Of a stretch of DNA of 64,000 bases, positions 63,238-64,000 are shown one piece after another (the stretch's first letter is position 1; every line of letters starts with the position of its first letter). The translations under genes and the position numbers were made by a program. The stretch is from positions 80,944,168-81,008,167 of the forward strand of contig NC_088203.1 in NCBI RefSeq assembly GCF_037126465.1, in the 5' to 3' direction. Under the pieces are notes generated by a model, which worked only from the letters and a program-made list of their open reading frames with translations, had not been told where the DNA came from and ran no database searches. The DNA comes from Ornithodoros turicata (taxonomy: Eukaryota > Arthropoda > Arachnida > Ixodida > Argasidae).

Positions 63238-63318
63238 AAATATAACAGCACAGCCAATCCCTCCTGGTCGAATTCTGGTTAGAAACCTCGTTGCAGTCGA
63301 CTTTTCAAGGACTCTATG
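63238..63318 (-). pseudogene. Copy B exon 6, donor lost
   Basis: Acceptor ATCTAG; HRVLEKSTATRFLTRIRPGG-IGCAVIF. The copy A donor GTGAGC is AAGCCC here, so splicing at this site is not possible. Confidence 0.8.
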
Positions 63319-63395
63319 CTAGATGGTAATGAATAAACATATAATGTAAGAAACGCTTGGCAGATCGTCTGTGCCTTTTAGCGCTTATCACTTAC

Positions 63396-63520
63396 CTGGT
63401 ACATGAACTTGTTTTGATCAGTTATGTCGAACTCAACAGAACGAGGGGTGCTATAGCCGTTTGTAGCGGACACAGTTGTCACCATCGAGACGTGAGCTCT
63501 GTACGTCGCTTCAAAGACGT
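63396..63520 (-). pseudogene. Copy B exon 5, 5' end and acceptor missing
   Basis: Donor GTAAGT is intact and VFEATYRAHVSMVTTVSATN through DITDQNKFMYQ is open. The first 13 codons and acceptor of the copy A exon have no counterpart; upstream reads TTCCTGTCTTTTCAC without an AG. Confidence 0.8.
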
Positions 63521-63529
63521 GAAAAGACA

Positions 63530-64000
63530 GGAATAACATTGCAAATAACTGAATGCGCGACTCGCGAAAATTAATATATCGCGCATAAAAATATGTTTAC
63601 GGTATTATGATGTGTATTGGATATGTGAAACCACTGCTGAAGCCAAATGCACACTTTGGGTGGTGTGTGTTTGAGTTATCAAGAGTTCAGTGACGAATCA
63701 GTTAAACAGCACATGTATTGCGCCAATTAATATTGTAAGTGTACTTATTAAGAGGCGTTTCACTCATATGTTTCCAGCGTCCGCTAGAGTTCACCTCAAC
63801 ATCATTACGGATGCTGTTGTAAAGAGCATTGTAGAAGCTGGCTGACCTGTGCCAGTGACAGTGGTGGTGGCCAGAATTGGAAGGCGGAAGAAGAAGAAGA
63901 CAGCAGAGGTGTGAGAAAAGAAACATCCCTTTAGCGAAGGATGCTGTTTTGTTGCAGGACCAGCCAGTTCGCCATATCCTATACTACACTTCTGCTGTAT
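63530..64000. other. Window end, nothing certain
   Basis: A minus frame around 63760-63850 follows a CACAG (SFYNALYNSIRNDVEVNSSG) but does not match the expected copy B exon 4. Contents unresolved. Confidence 0.3.

Noticed and set aside
63760..63850. Possible copy B exon 4
   Set aside because: An acceptor-like CACAG precedes an open stretch, but the residues do not match copy A exon 4 and no GT donor follows in phase.

Overview
The window is eukaryotic, repeat-dense DNA. I infer an arthropod, most likely a tick or other chelicerate. The basis is a spliced alpha-2-macroglobulin/thioester-protein (TEP) family gene, many retroelements (I-clade, Penelope-like, Gypsy, Copia), mariner and Mutator-like transposons, tRNA-derived SINEs and a BEN-domain gene fragment. 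No species-diagnostic marker was checked. There is no bacterial or organellar sequence.

Host backbone. One gene on the minus strand (copy A) supplies eleven recognisable exons from 40645 down to the stop codon at 5905. It encodes the C-terminal third of an A2M/TEP-like protein: thioester domain, CUB part and receptor-binding MG8 domain. Where A2M family members have the thioester motif GCGEQ, this protein reads SYAEA, so it cannot form the thioester bond. Introns are hugely expanded by transposons. A second copy (copy B) of the last seven exons and the 3' flank lies at about 50640-63520. At least four of its splice sites are destroyed, so it looks like a pseudogene.

Layout. 1-5300: old fragments (Penelope RT, mariner, non-LTR tail, TTGGCCAA-rich repeat). 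5350-6862: copy A 3' flank and last two exons. 6863-19560: one giant intron holding an I-clade retrotransposon with an uninterrupted 1227-codon ORF2, a Helitron-type endonuclease remnant, a long hairpin transposon, and a Penelope-like element split by a foldback element. 19561-27614: nine exons; the intron between 22263 and 26566 is almost entirely three consecutive long-inverted-repeat elements. 27615-40474: the next giant intron, with SINEs, another hairpin element and a Mutator-like transposon sitting inside an inverted Penelope pair. 40842-41981: a second foldback-like element. 42768-49700: RNase H fragment, mariner 5' half fused to the 5' half of a non-LTR element, itself split by a Gypsy copy. 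50732-52485: a defective Gypsy copy with both LTRs and target-site duplications (TSDs). 53009-54644: copy B last exons. 56061-61825: a Copia element with both LTRs and TSDs, carrying inside it a cassette with a two-exon BEN-domain coding end. 63238-63520: further copy B exons.

The region is therefore a decaying tandem duplication of an immune-type gene whose introns and flanks collect nested transposons. Exon phases, splice signals and TSDs were read by eye; no alignment or search was run.
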